Source: Hymenobacter cellulosivorans (GTDB lineage: Bacteria; Bacteroidota; Bacteroidia; Cytophagales; Hymenobacteraceae). Taken from it: 64,000 nt of DNA. The position numbers and the translations under genes are program-made. The stretch is from assembly GCF_022919135.1 (NCBI RefSeq), contig NZ_CP095049.1:2360501-2424500 (forward strand), written 5' to 3'. The notes beneath the pieces are model-generated. The model was given only the letters and a program-made list of their open reading frames with translations, was not told the origin of the DNA and did no database searches. This document shows positions 44,144 to 51,542 of this stretch, piece after piece. Positions within the stretch are counted from its first letter, which is position 1, and the number at the start of each line of letters is the position of its first letter.

Positions 44144-45220
44144 TTATTGCGGAACGAAACGGTATAGGGCCAGGCCAATGCCGGTGAAGATGATGCTGGG
44201 CACCCAGGCGGCCAGCATGGGGTTCATGTCGCCAACCTGGGCCAGGTTGCGGCTCAGAATCACGAAAATCAGAAAGACGAAGGCCAGCACAAAGCCCAGC
44301 GCAATCTGCCCGCCCACCCCGGCCCGCGACTTGCGCGCACTCAGAATGACGCCGATGGTAGTTAGGATGAAAATGGCGTAGGGATAGGCGTACCGCTCGT
44401 ATTTCTCGCTTAAGTACACCTGCGTGTCGTCGGCGCCCCGGTCAATCTTCTGCTGAATGTAGGCGTTGAGCTCGGGCAAGGTCAGGGTTTCCGACAGGCG
44501 CCAAGTGCTGGCAAAGTCCTTGGGATACAAGTTCAGCGTCGTGTCGCGGGCAGGCAACGAGAGGAGCTTTTCCTGCTGGCCGTTGAAAGTGCGCACCAGC
44601 TGCGGGGTGAGCCTCCAGGCCCGGCGCGTCGAGTCCCAGGTAATGGCGTCGGCAGTCATACGGCGCTTAAGCGTGGTTCCGTCGATGGTTTCCAGCGCAA
44701 ACCGGTAGCCCACATTGTTCACGTTGTCGTAGCTCTCCATATACACGTAGGCCTTGGGCCCGATCTTGATATGGATGTTGCGCGCGTCGTAGCGGTAAGG
44801 GTTTTTGATATACTTTTTCTCGAAGGCTACCCGGGTTTTGTTGGCCATTGGGATGCCCCAGCCGATGAGGCCGAAGGTGATGACGCCAATGACGAAAGCA
44901 CCCATCCAGTAGGGCACCAGCAGCCTTGGAAAACTCACCCCACTGGCCAGAATAGCCACAATTTCGGTACGCGCTGCCAGCCGGGCCGTCACGAAAACCA
45001 CCGCTATGAACACCGTAATAGGGGAGAGCAGGTTGGCGTAGTACGGAAACAGGTTGATGTAGTACTCCGAAATAATCTTGCCCGCCGACAGGTTGTGCTG
45101 GATAAAGTCGTCGTTTTTCTCCGTGAAGTCAATCACGCAGATAACGCTCACCAGCACCACTACCACGAAGAAAAACGAGGTCAGGAATTTTAGCAGTATG
45201 TACTTATCGAGGAGCTTCAC
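44144..45220 (-). CDS. LptF/LptG-family LPS export permease
   Basis: This 358-residue protein matches the YjgP/YjgQ family. Three N-terminal helices (about residues 10-32, 58-78 and 100-122) precede a periplasmic beta-jellyroll domain (about 140-260), and three C-terminal helices end the chain. LDKYILLKFLTSFF at the start and VALLARTEI-like AARTEIVAILASGVS are typical. LptF and LptG pull LPS from the inner membrane with LptB and pass it to LptC/LptA. Which of the two it is cannot be decided here. It follows tgt on the same strand. Confidence 0.92.
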   Translation of the reverse strand: MKLLDKYILLKFLTSFFFVVVVLVSVICVIDFTEKNDDFIQHNLSAGKIISEYYINLFPYYANLLSPITVFIAVVFVTARLAARTEIVAILASGVSFPRLLVPYWMGAFVIGVITFGLIGWGIPMANKTRVAFEKKYIKNPYRYDARNIHIKIGPKAYVYMESYDNVNNVGYRFALETIDGTTLKRRMTADAITWDSTRRAWRLTPQLVRTFNGQQEKLLSLPARDTTLNLYPKDFASTWRLSETLTLPELNAYIQQKIDRGADDTQVYLSEKYERYAYPYAIFILTTIGVILSARKSRAGVGGQIALGFVLAFVFLIFVILSRNLAQVGDMNPMLAAWVPSIIFTGIGLALYRFVPQ

Positions 45221-45232
45221 GTAAGAAGTTTT

Positions 45233-45310
45233 GTTGTTAGTTGCTCGTTGTCAGTTGTTAGGTCGTTGTCGTTGTTCATTCCTCCCAACTGACAACGAGC
45301 AACTAACAAC
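45233..45310. repeat. Perfect 25-bp inverted repeat between tgt and the permease gene
   Basis: The arms at 45233-45257 and 45286-45310 are exact complements: the left begins GTTGTTAGTTGCTCGTTG. A 28-nt spacer repeats parts of the arm (GTTAGGTCGTTGTCGTTG). It would form a long stem in mRNA. It has no T-tract, so it is not a standard terminator. Confidence 0.92.
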
Positions 45311-45316
45311 TAATGC

Positions 45317-46447
45317 TTACAGCCGGGTCATGACCTGCTTTACCATCTTGTCTTTCCAGTCGCGGAAAGTGCCGGCAATGATTTGCTCCCGGGCCTGCTG
45401 CACCAGCCAGAGGTAGAACGACAGGTTGTGAATCGAGGCAATCTGCGGGCCCAGCATTTCCTGGCTCTGAAACAAGTGCCGAACGTAGGAGCGGGAGTAA
45501 AACGTACTCACGTAGCCGCCTAATTCCTGGTCCAGGGGCTCGAAGTCCAGCTGCCACTTCTTGTTGGTGATATTGATGATGCCTTGCGTAGTAAACAGCA
45601 TGCCGTTGCGGGCGTTGCGGGTCGGCATCACGCAGTCGAACATATCCACACCCAAAGCAATGTTTTCCAGGATGTTGGCCGGCGTGCCCACGCCCATCAG
45701 GTAGCGGGGCTTGTCCTGGGGCAGAATGTCGCAGACCAGCTCGGTCATTTCGTACATCATTTCGGCCGGTTCGCCCACGCTCAGACCGCCAATGGCGTTA
45801 CCCTCGCGCCCCTGCTCGGCAATAAACTCGGCCGACTTGATGCGCAAATCCTTGAAGGTCGAGCCCTGCACAATCGGGAACAAGGTCTGCTCGTAGCCGT
45901 AATGGCCCTCGGTGCTGTCGAACCGCTCGATGCAGCGCTTGAGCCAGCGGTGGGTCATGTCCAGGGAGCGGGCGGCGTAGTCGTACTCGCAGGGCCAAGG
46001 CGTGCACTCGTCGAAGGCCATCATGATGTCGGCCCCAATGGTGCGCTGGATGTCCATCACACCTTCGGGCGAAAACAAGTGCTGGGAGCCGTCGATGTGG
46101 GAGCGGAATTTCACGCCCTCCTCCTTGATTTTGCGCGTGCCGCTGAGCGAGTACACCTGGTAGCCACCCGAGTCGGTCAGAATGGGCCGGTCCCAGCCGT
46201 TGAACTTGTGCAAGCCCCCGGCGGCACGCAGCACGTCGAGGCCCGGCCGCAGATAAAGGTGGTAAGTATTACCCAGGATAATCTGGGCCTTGATATCGTC
46301 TTTCAGGTCGCGCTGCTGCACGGCTTTTACCGTGCCGGCCGTGCCGACAGGCATAAAAATGGGCGTCTGGATGGCGCCGTGGGCCGTATGCACCACCCCG
46401 GCGCGGGCTTTGGATTGGGGGTCGTGGGCTACTAAATCGAAGGTCAT
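45317..46447 (-). CDS. tgt: tRNA-guanine transglycosylase, without zinc cysteines
   Basis: This 376-residue enzyme exchanges G34 of tRNA Asp, Asn, His and Tyr for preQ1. The catalytic aspartates lie in LTDSGGYQ (D92) and GVDMFDCVMPTR (D268). In the zinc region the usual CxCxxC is missing: residues 308-315 read ELGGYVST before FYSRSYVRHLF, though the later His in ASIHNLSFYLWL is kept. From memory, other Bacteroidota Tgt proteins look similar, so this may be lineage-wide. The start is 33 bp before that of a divergent transcription unit. Confidence 0.96.
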   Translation of the reverse strand: MTFDLVAHDPQSKARAGVVHTAHGAIQTPIFMPVGTAGTVKAVQQRDLKDDIKAQIILGNTYHLYLRPGLDVLRAAGGLHKFNGWDRPILTDSGGYQVYSLSGTRKIKEEGVKFRSHIDGSQHLFSPEGVMDIQRTIGADIMMAFDECTPWPCEYDYAARSLDMTHRWLKRCIERFDSTEGHYGYEQTLFPIVQGSTFKDLRIKSAEFIAEQGREGNAIGGLSVGEPAEMMYEMTELVCDILPQDKPRYLMGVGTPANILENIALGVDMFDCVMPTRNARNGMLFTTQGIINITNKKWQLDFEPLDQELGGYVSTFYSRSYVRHLFQSQEMLGPQIASIHNLSFYLWLVQQAREQIIAGTFRDWKDKMVKQVMTRL

Positions 46448-46603
46448 GCTGGGAAGTCAGTTTCACGCAGGGTTTCGCGGTGGCAGGCGCAGGGTTTGGC
46501 AGTGGTCTGTCGAACGACCCTGCGAAATCCTGCGAAATTCACCTCAAGCGCCGGCGGGAAAGTCGTAAAGAACTACAAAGGTACTCGCCCCATCCCGAAT
46601 GCC

Positions 46604-46611
46604 TACTTTTG
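46604..46611 (+). promoter_or_regulatory. -7 element (TACTTTTG) before the GT2 gene
   Basis: An exact TAnnTTTG match 24 bp before the proposed TTG start at 46636. It argues against starts further upstream. No TTTG sits at standard spacing. Confidence 0.45.
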
Positions 46612-46635
46612 CAACCCGATTCAACACTTTCCGCT

Positions 46636-47766
46636 TTGTCCCTGCCTTTTTCTCCGGCCATCTGGCTGCTGCTGGCCTCAGTGCTGGTGCAGCTAGGCTA
46701 CGCGGCCTATTACTTTCTGCCCTTTGCCCTGCGGCCCGAAACGGCGGCGCCCACCGCCGCGCAGGCCGACGCGGAACCGGTTTCCATTCTGGTTTGTGCC
46801 CACAACGAGCTGGAAAACCTGCGCCGCCTCCTGCCCTTGCTACTGCAGCAGGATTACCCGGCCGGCTTCGAAATAATTCTGATCGACGACCGCAGCGGCG
46901 ACGACACTTACCTGTACGTGCAGCAGCTCACCCAATACTACCCCAACGTGCGCCTGGTCACCGTAGACAAGACGCCGGAGGGCTTGTCGCCGAAAAAATA
47001 TGCCTTGACGCTCGGAATAAAAGTAGCCCGCTACCCGCGCCTGCTTTTCACCGACGCCGATTGTATTCCGGCTACTAATCAGTGGGTTCGATTGATGCAG
47101 CGCGGCTTTAGCCGGCCGGCCGAGGTTATTCTGGGCTATTCGGCCTACGCCGAGGCGCCCGGATTTTTAAATAAACTCGTCCGTTTTGAAACCCTGCTCA
47201 CCGGAGCACAGTATCTGTCCTTCGCGTGGCGGGGACATCCCTACATGGGCGTAGGCCGAAACTTGGCTTACACGCAGCAGTGCTTCCGCGCAACCAAAGG
47301 CTTTGCTTCCCACATCCGCAGCCTCGGCGGCGACGACGATCTGTTCGTGCAGGACGCCGTGCGGCAGCAGCAGCGGGTGGTGGTCGAGGCCGAGCCAGCG
47401 GCGCATACGCTCAGCGAACCAGCCTCTACCTGGCCCGTGTGGTGGCGGCAAAAGCGGCGGCATTTGTCGGCCGGCAAGCGCTACCGGCTCGCCGATAGAC
47501 TACGAATTGGAAACTTTATTGGCACTAATCTGCTTTTTTATTTCACGACGTTGGTGCTGCTGTTTTCCCGACCCGATTGGGTACCTTTGACGGCCTTGTG
47601 GGGTATTCGTACTTCGGTCATATGTGTCTCATATGCAAAGCTCGGCCAACGGCTCGATGACCGGCTGCCCGTAGCGTTGCTGCCCGTCCTCGACGCTGTT
47701 TATTTTTTTTACTATCTAGCTCTGGGAATTTCGCTGTTCCTCTACCGTAACCTCCGATGGAAGTAA
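46636..47766 (+). CDS. Glycosyltransferase family 2, membrane-bound
   Basis: The frame stays open upstream to an ATG at 46480, but those residues are unlike a protein N-terminus and lie before a -7 element. I therefore favour the TTG at 46636, giving 376 residues; the start is uncertain. A first helix (about residues 5-28) precedes a GT-A domain, with VSILVCAHNELENL, LIDDRSGDDT, the metal-binding DxD as FTDADC, and the SLGGDDDLFV and QKRRH motifs of processive or membrane GT2 enzymes. Three C-terminal helices follow. Donor and acceptor are unknown. The stop overlaps the sigma factor start. Confidence 0.87.
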   Translation: MSLPFSPAIWLLLASVLVQLGYAAYYFLPFALRPETAAPTAAQADAEPVSILVCAHNELENLRRLLPLLLQQDYPAGFEIILIDDRSGDDTYLYVQQLTQYYPNVRLVTVDKTPEGLSPKKYALTLGIKVARYPRLLFTDADCIPATNQWVRLMQRGFSRPAEVILGYSAYAEAPGFLNKLVRFETLLTGAQYLSFAWRGHPYMGVGRNLAYTQQCFRATKGFASHIRSLGGDDDLFVQDAVRQQQRVVVEAEPAAHTLSEPASTWPVWWRQKRRHLSAGKRYRLADRLRIGNFIGTNLLFYFTTLVLLFSRPDWVPLTALWGIRTSVICVSYAKLGQRLDDRLPVALLPVLDAVYFFYYLALGISLFLYRNLRWK

Positions 47767-48380
47767 ACAATCAGGAAATCCAAAAGCAGTTTTCTGCCAA
47801 GGCCAAGCACGACTTCAAGCTCATTCGCGCCGCCGTGGAGCAGGCCGATGAGAAAGCCTACGCCGAGCTGATGCAGATCTACAAGAAGCCGGTGTACCAC
47901 GTGGTGCTCAAAATGGTGCGCAACCCCGACGACGCCGAGGATTTGACCATCGAAGCCTTCGCCAAAGCCTTCCGTAACCTGCACAAGTTCAACCCCGAGT
48001 ACGCCTTTAGTACCTGGTTGTTCCGCATTGCCACCAACAACTGCATCGATTTTATTCGCAAGAATAAAATCAAGACGATGTCGATTGATTCAGCCATCAA
48101 AATTGACAACGGCGACGAAATTACCATCGACTTCCGCGACCAGAACCTGAACCCGCAGGAATCGGCCATCAAAAATCAGAAAATCGAAATCATGCAGCAC
48201 GTCGTCTCGCGGCTGCCCGATAAGTACCAGCGCCTCGTGACCCTGCGCTACTTCGATGAGCTGAGCTACGAGGAAATTGCCACCGAGCTCAAAGCCCCGC
48301 TTGGCACCGTGAAAGCCCAGCTGCACCGTGCCCGGGAGTTGCTCTATGACATGGTAAAAAACAAGAAGCACATCATCTAA
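47757..48380 (+). CDS. ECF-type RNA polymerase sigma factor
   Basis: This 207-residue protein has sigma region 2 (about residues 25-100, with LTIEAFAKAFRNLHKF and FSTWLFRIATNNCIDFIRK) and region 4 (about 140-200, with LSYEEIATELKAPLGTVKAQLHRAREL). A longer loop links them. No anti-sigma gene is adjacent, as is also true for the housekeeping-like ECF factor of this phylum. Its first 10 bp overlap the glycosyltransferase gene. A strong terminator follows, so the pair forms one transcription unit. Confidence 0.95.
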   Translation: MEVNNQEIQKQFSAKAKHDFKLIRAAVEQADEKAYAELMQIYKKPVYHVVLKMVRNPDDAEDLTIEAFAKAFRNLHKFNPEYAFSTWLFRIATNNCIDFIRKNKIKTMSIDSAIKIDNGDEITIDFRDQNLNPQESAIKNQKIEIMQHVVSRLPDKYQRLVTLRYFDELSYEEIATELKAPLGTVKAQLHRARELLYDMVKNKKHII

Positions 48381-48422
48381 GCACAAAAAAGCCCCGCCGC
48401 AAGTCGGGGCTTTTTTGTGCTT
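48379..48422. terminator. Terminator after the sigma factor gene
   Basis: An 18-bp stem (AAGCACAAAAAAGCCCCG and its complement) with a short loop, overlapping the stop codon and with a six-T run in the 3' arm. Confidence 0.93.
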
Positions 48423-48439
48423 GATTTTACCAAGAGTAC

Positions 48440-48535
48440 GTCATTCCGAGCTTGCCGAAGAATCTCGCGTGCTGACGTTTGATTACTAACTCAACGGTGC
48501 CACGCGGGATGCCTCACTTTGTTGTTCGACATGAC
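48440..48535. repeat. Palindromic intergenic element (GTCATTCCGAG...)
   Basis: The ends are GTCATTCCGA and TCGACATGAC, and the inner parts GAATCTCGCGTG and CACGCGGGATGCC are also complementary, so the 96 bp form an imperfect long palindrome. It contains no gene and lies between the sigma factor terminator and rsmG. I know similar elements as dispersed repeats in high-GC Bacteroidota genomes. Confidence 0.7.
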
Positions 48536-48582
48536 GCTCTTTTCTAGGAGGCTACTTTTCTCCCCCTACCGCCTTGCCTCAC

Positions 48583-48590
48583 TATCTTTG
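48583..48590 (+). promoter_or_regulatory. -7 element (TATCTTTG) next to the rsmG start
   Basis: An exact TAnnTTTG match with only 5 bp between it and the rsmG ATG. A TTTTC at 48556 is a poor -33 candidate. If used, the transcript would be almost leaderless. Confidence 0.4.
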
Positions 48591-48595
48591 CCCCA

Positions 48596-49216
48596 ATGGA
48601 TATTCTGGCCCGCTACTTCCCCGACCTCACCGACCAACAAAAACGCCACTTTGCCCAGCTCGAAACCGAGTTCCGGAGCTGGAATGAGCGCCTCAACCTA
48701 GTAGCCCGCACCGACGTGGACAACCTCGCCGAGCGCCACTTCCTACACTCCTTGGGCATCGCCAAAGTGGTGCAGTTTCCGGCCGGTACCTCGGTGCTCG
48801 ACGTGGGCACGGGCGGCGGTTTGCCGGGCTTGCCACTGGCTATTCTGTTTCCGGAGGTGAAGTTTCACCTCGTCGACAGCATCGGTAAGAAAATCCGAGC
48901 GGTGCAGGAAATGGCCCACGCCCTGGGCTTGCACAACCTCACCGCCGAGCAGACCCGCGCCGAGCAGGTACGTGCCAAGTACGACTACGTGGTCAGCCGC
49001 GCCGTGGCCCGCCTGGCCACTTTCCACCCCTGGATTGCCCACCGCTATAAGTCGCAGGGCGATGCTACGACCGGCCTTTACTACCTGAAAGGCGGCGACC
49101 TGACCGAGGAAATCGAAGAATCTGGTCTCGTCGCCCACGTTCACAACCTGAGCGACTATTTTCAGGAAGAGTTTTTCGAAACCAAAAAAGTAGTGTTCGT
49201 GCCCACGACTTCTTAA
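48596..49216 (+). CDS. rsmG: 16S rRNA (guanine-N7)-methyltransferase
   Basis: This 206-residue Rossmann methyltransferase matches RsmG (GidB). It has WNERLNLVARTD near the N-terminus, the SAM site VLDVGTGGGLPGLPLAI, and an acidic second strand VDSIGKKI. The conserved YDYVVSRAVARL follows. It methylates N7 of G527 in 16S rRNA (E. coli numbering), a modification linked to streptomycin sensitivity. It is followed by a gap made of repeats, and the next gene is convergent. Confidence 0.96.
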   Translation: MDILARYFPDLTDQQKRHFAQLETEFRSWNERLNLVARTDVDNLAERHFLHSLGIAKVVQFPAGTSVLDVGTGGGLPGLPLAILFPEVKFHLVDSIGKKIRAVQEMAHALGLHNLTAEQTRAEQVRAKYDYVVSRAVARLATFHPWIAHRYKSQGDATTGLYYLKGGDLTEEIEESGLVAHVHNLSDYFQEEFFETKKVVFVPTTS

Positions 49217-49456
49217 TGTGCGCATGTGGGGGAATGTGCTGATGTGCTAATGCCCAAGCCGTGTCATGGCGAGGCGCAGCCGTGACCATCCGTCCTCTGC
49301 TGGTGACAAGCGGCCCTTTACCAGAAAGCCCCTTCCTACACGCCGTAGAAAGGGGCTTTTCAGTTTAAGCACGCTTCGTACATTTCAGAAGACGGATGGC
49401 TTCGTCCTCTCAAGGACACATTTCGCACATTTCTCCAAATTCAGCACCAGAGCATA
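49217..49456. repeat. Composite repeat region between rsmG and the hydrolase gene
   Basis: All 240 bp seem to be repeats. From the left: ATGTG-type words (GGGGAATGTGCTGATGTG, shared with the atpD-atpC gap), the 98-nt element at 49263-49360 with its hairpin, then TTCAGAAGACGGATGGCTTCG (like a sequence near 61168), then GCACATTTCTCC and CAGCAC words complementary to the left end. Confidence 0.75.
49263..49360 (+). repeat. Dispersed 98-nt repeat element, copy 2
   Basis: It begins GTCATGGCGAGGCGCAGCCG and ends GGGGCTTTT. The hairpin arms at 49325-49339 and 49346-49359 have one mismatch in the stem. It aligns without gaps to the copy at 26875-26972 (reverse strand) over the full length. Confidence 0.85.
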
Positions 49457-50443
49457 TTACCCCGGAACTTCCGCCGTCAGAAATTCCACGGCGCGCCGCT
49501 CGGAGTAATACTCGCCATCGGGTTTGCCTTCGGCAAAGCCCACGTGGCCGCCTTCGGGCGGGGTTTCCAGAAAAACGAATTCCGAAGCCGCCGCCGTCTC
49601 GCGCGGGAAGCAGGAGGGGGCCAAAAACGGGTCATTTTCGGCATTTACCAGCAGCGTCGGAATGGCAATAGCGGCCAAATAGCGGCCCGAGCTGGATTGC
49701 TCATAATAATCGTCGGCCGACTTAAAACCGTGCATAGGGGCCGTAAACCGGTCGTCGAACTGCGGAAAGTCGCGCAGCAATTCCAGGTTTGCCACGTCAA
49801 TCTGCCCGGGAAGCAACTCCGCCTTCTGGCGCATTTTGGCCCGCAACGACCGTAGAAAGCGCGCCAGATAAATCCGGTTTTCGGGCTTGGAAATCTGGTA
49901 GGAGCTGGATTTTAAATCGGTAGGTACTGAAAATACGGCGGCCCGCATCACCTCCCGGGGCACCCGGCCCGGATTTTCGCCCAGATATTTCAGCGTCACG
50001 TTGCCGCCGGCGCTGAAGCCGGTCAGGAAGATACGGCGGTAGCGGCCCGTAGCCAGGGCGTAGCGAACGACAAAGTCCAGGTCGTCGGTGTCGCCGAGAT
50101 GGTAGGAGCGCACCAGCCGGTTCATTTCGCCGCTGCAGCTGCGGTAGTTCCAGGCCAGCGCATCAAGTCCGGCCCGCTTCAGTGCCCGCACCATACCGCG
50201 CACGTAAGGCCGGCCGGCGTCGCCTTCCAAGCCGTGCGACACAATGGCCAGGGTGTCGGTAGCGGCCCCGGCCGGTTGGCGCGACCAGTCCAGGTCCAGA
50301 AAGTCACCGTCGGGCGTTTCCACCCGCTCCCGCTCGTACCTCACGTCGGGCACGGAGCGCCACAGGCTGGGTACTATGGTCTGCACGTGCCCATTGAACA
50401 TATAAAACGGGGGCTGATAACGGGAGTGGGCAACAAGCGGCAT
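49457..50443 (-). CDS. YheT-like alpha/beta hydrolase
   Basis: The start at 50443 (MPLVAHSRYQPP) gives 328 residues; a longer frame upstream has no natural N-terminus. The family features are FYMFNGHVQTIVPSL at the start, the oxyanion segment VSHGLEGDAGRPY, and the nucleophile elbow FSAGGNVTLKYLG. A catalytic Asp in NAENDPFLAP and a His in EGGHVGFAEG complete the triad. YheT/EMB8-type hydrolases are cytoplasmic and act on poorly defined esters. No signal is seen. Confidence 0.9.
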   Translation of the reverse strand: MPLVAHSRYQPPFYMFNGHVQTIVPSLWRSVPDVRYERERVETPDGDFLDLDWSRQPAGAATDTLAIVSHGLEGDAGRPYVRGMVRALKRAGLDALAWNYRSCSGEMNRLVRSYHLGDTDDLDFVVRYALATGRYRRIFLTGFSAGGNVTLKYLGENPGRVPREVMRAAVFSVPTDLKSSSYQISKPENRIYLARFLRSLRAKMRQKAELLPGQIDVANLELLRDFPQFDDRFTAPMHGFKSADDYYEQSSSGRYLAAIAIPTLLVNAENDPFLAPSCFPRETAAASEFVFLETPPEGGHVGFAEGKPDGEYYSERRAVEFLTAEVPG

Positions 50444-50730
50444 AAAGCGGGGACTAAATAAAAGCGGTGGCGTGAGCCGGTAGAGAAAGATACAGACAAA
50501 TTTGGTAGGCATGCATACAATATTCGTTGTATTGAAAGCGGCCCAGCAAGCCAAACCGCCGCCCGGCGCGGAAAGTTGCGCCGGGTTTCGGGGGCGCCCT
50601 GACCGCACGGCTACAGACGGTTAGCAGCTCAAGTAAGAAGGATGAGGTAAGTAACAGGCTGAACAGTAGTAGCTTATTGGGCAGGGGCTACGTATAAGAA
50701 GCAGCATCTTTCCATCCCAATAATAGACCC
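50444..50730. other. Intergenic gap between divergent hydrolase and DUF4142 genes
   Basis: These 287 bp hold no gene that I can support. A small palindrome ATACAA-TATTCG-TTGTAT near 50515 could be an operator, and a GC-rich CGCCCGGCGCGG...CGCCGGG hairpin lies near 50570. Neither is decisive. Confidence 0.3.
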
Positions 50731-51474
50731 ATGAAAACCATTCCTTACCTTTTGGTTGGCGGCGTGCTGGCGCTGGCCTCCGCCTGCAGCAGCAGCAACA
50801 CCACTACCGGTTCGGGCTCCACGTCGGGCAGCTCCACGGGCACCAGTTCCAGCATGGATGCCGGCACCACGTCGGGCTCTACGGCGACTTCTACCATGAG
50901 TACACCGATGGGTACCGGCTCGATTTCCAACGCCGGCTCCGGCACGGCGGGTAGTAGTGGCAGCGCAGGAACCAGCGACATGACCGGCACTAGTGGCGCG
51001 GCTGGTGCCGCCGACATGACGGCCTTCATGGGTACTTTTGCTACCATGCAGGACCCCGTTTTTCTGATGACAGCGGCCAGCAGCAATCTGCTCGAAATCC
51101 AGATGGGGCAAATGGCTACGCAGAAGTCGACGAATGCTGAGGTAAAGCGCTTCGGACAGATGATGGTAGACCACCATACTAAGGCCACGCAGGAGCTCAA
51201 AACGGTAGCTTCGCCGCTGGGCGTAACCCTACCCCAGACCATGATGCCGGTGCACCAGGCCATGGCCGACCGTCTCATGGCTAAATCGGGTAAGGCTTTC
51301 GACGAAGACTATATGGATGCCATGGAAGTAGCCCACAAGATGGACATTGCCATGTTTGAAGTGAAAAGCAAAGGCGCTGAAACGCCGGCAGTAAAGTCTT
51401 TCGCGACTAAAACCCTGCCCATGCTGCGCTCGCACCACACCATGGCCAATGAGATAGAAAAGAAAGTAGACTAA
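50731..51474 (+). CDS. DUF4142 lipoprotein with Ser/Thr/Gly linker
   Basis: This 247-residue protein has a lipoprotein signal (LASAC, C19). A low-complexity Ser/Thr/Gly/Met linker (about residues 20-90) projects the folded domain from the membrane. The C-terminal DUF4142 domain (about 95-245) is a ferritin-like four-helix bundle, with FLMTAASSNLLEIQMGQMA and ERFGQMMVDHHTKATQEL-type helices (here KRFGQMMVDHH). DUF4142 proteins are often stress-linked, but the biochemical role is unknown. It would lie in the periplasm or at the cell surface. Confidence 0.9.
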   Translation: MKTIPYLLVGGVLALASACSSSNTTTGSGSTSGSSTGTSSSMDAGTTSGSTATSTMSTPMGTGSISNAGSGTAGSSGSAGTSDMTGTSGAAGAADMTAFMGTFATMQDPVFLMTAASSNLLEIQMGQMATQKSTNAEVKRFGQMMVDHHTKATQELKTVASPLGVTLPQTMMPVHQAMADRLMAKSGKAFDEDYMDAMEVAHKMDIAMFEVKSKGAETPAVKSFATKTLPMLRSHHTMANEIEKKVD

Positions 51475-51542
51475 ACGAGCCCGCGTACCAGCCGCTTGCG
51501 TCTGCACCCGTAGCCCCGTCGCGACGTCGTTTCGCGGCGGGG

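Noticed and set aside
46480..46635. N-terminal extension of the glycosyltransferase 2 frame to an ATG at 46480
   Set aside because: The extra 52 residues look unlike a signal or domain. They lie upstream of a -7 element and close to the divergent tgt start.
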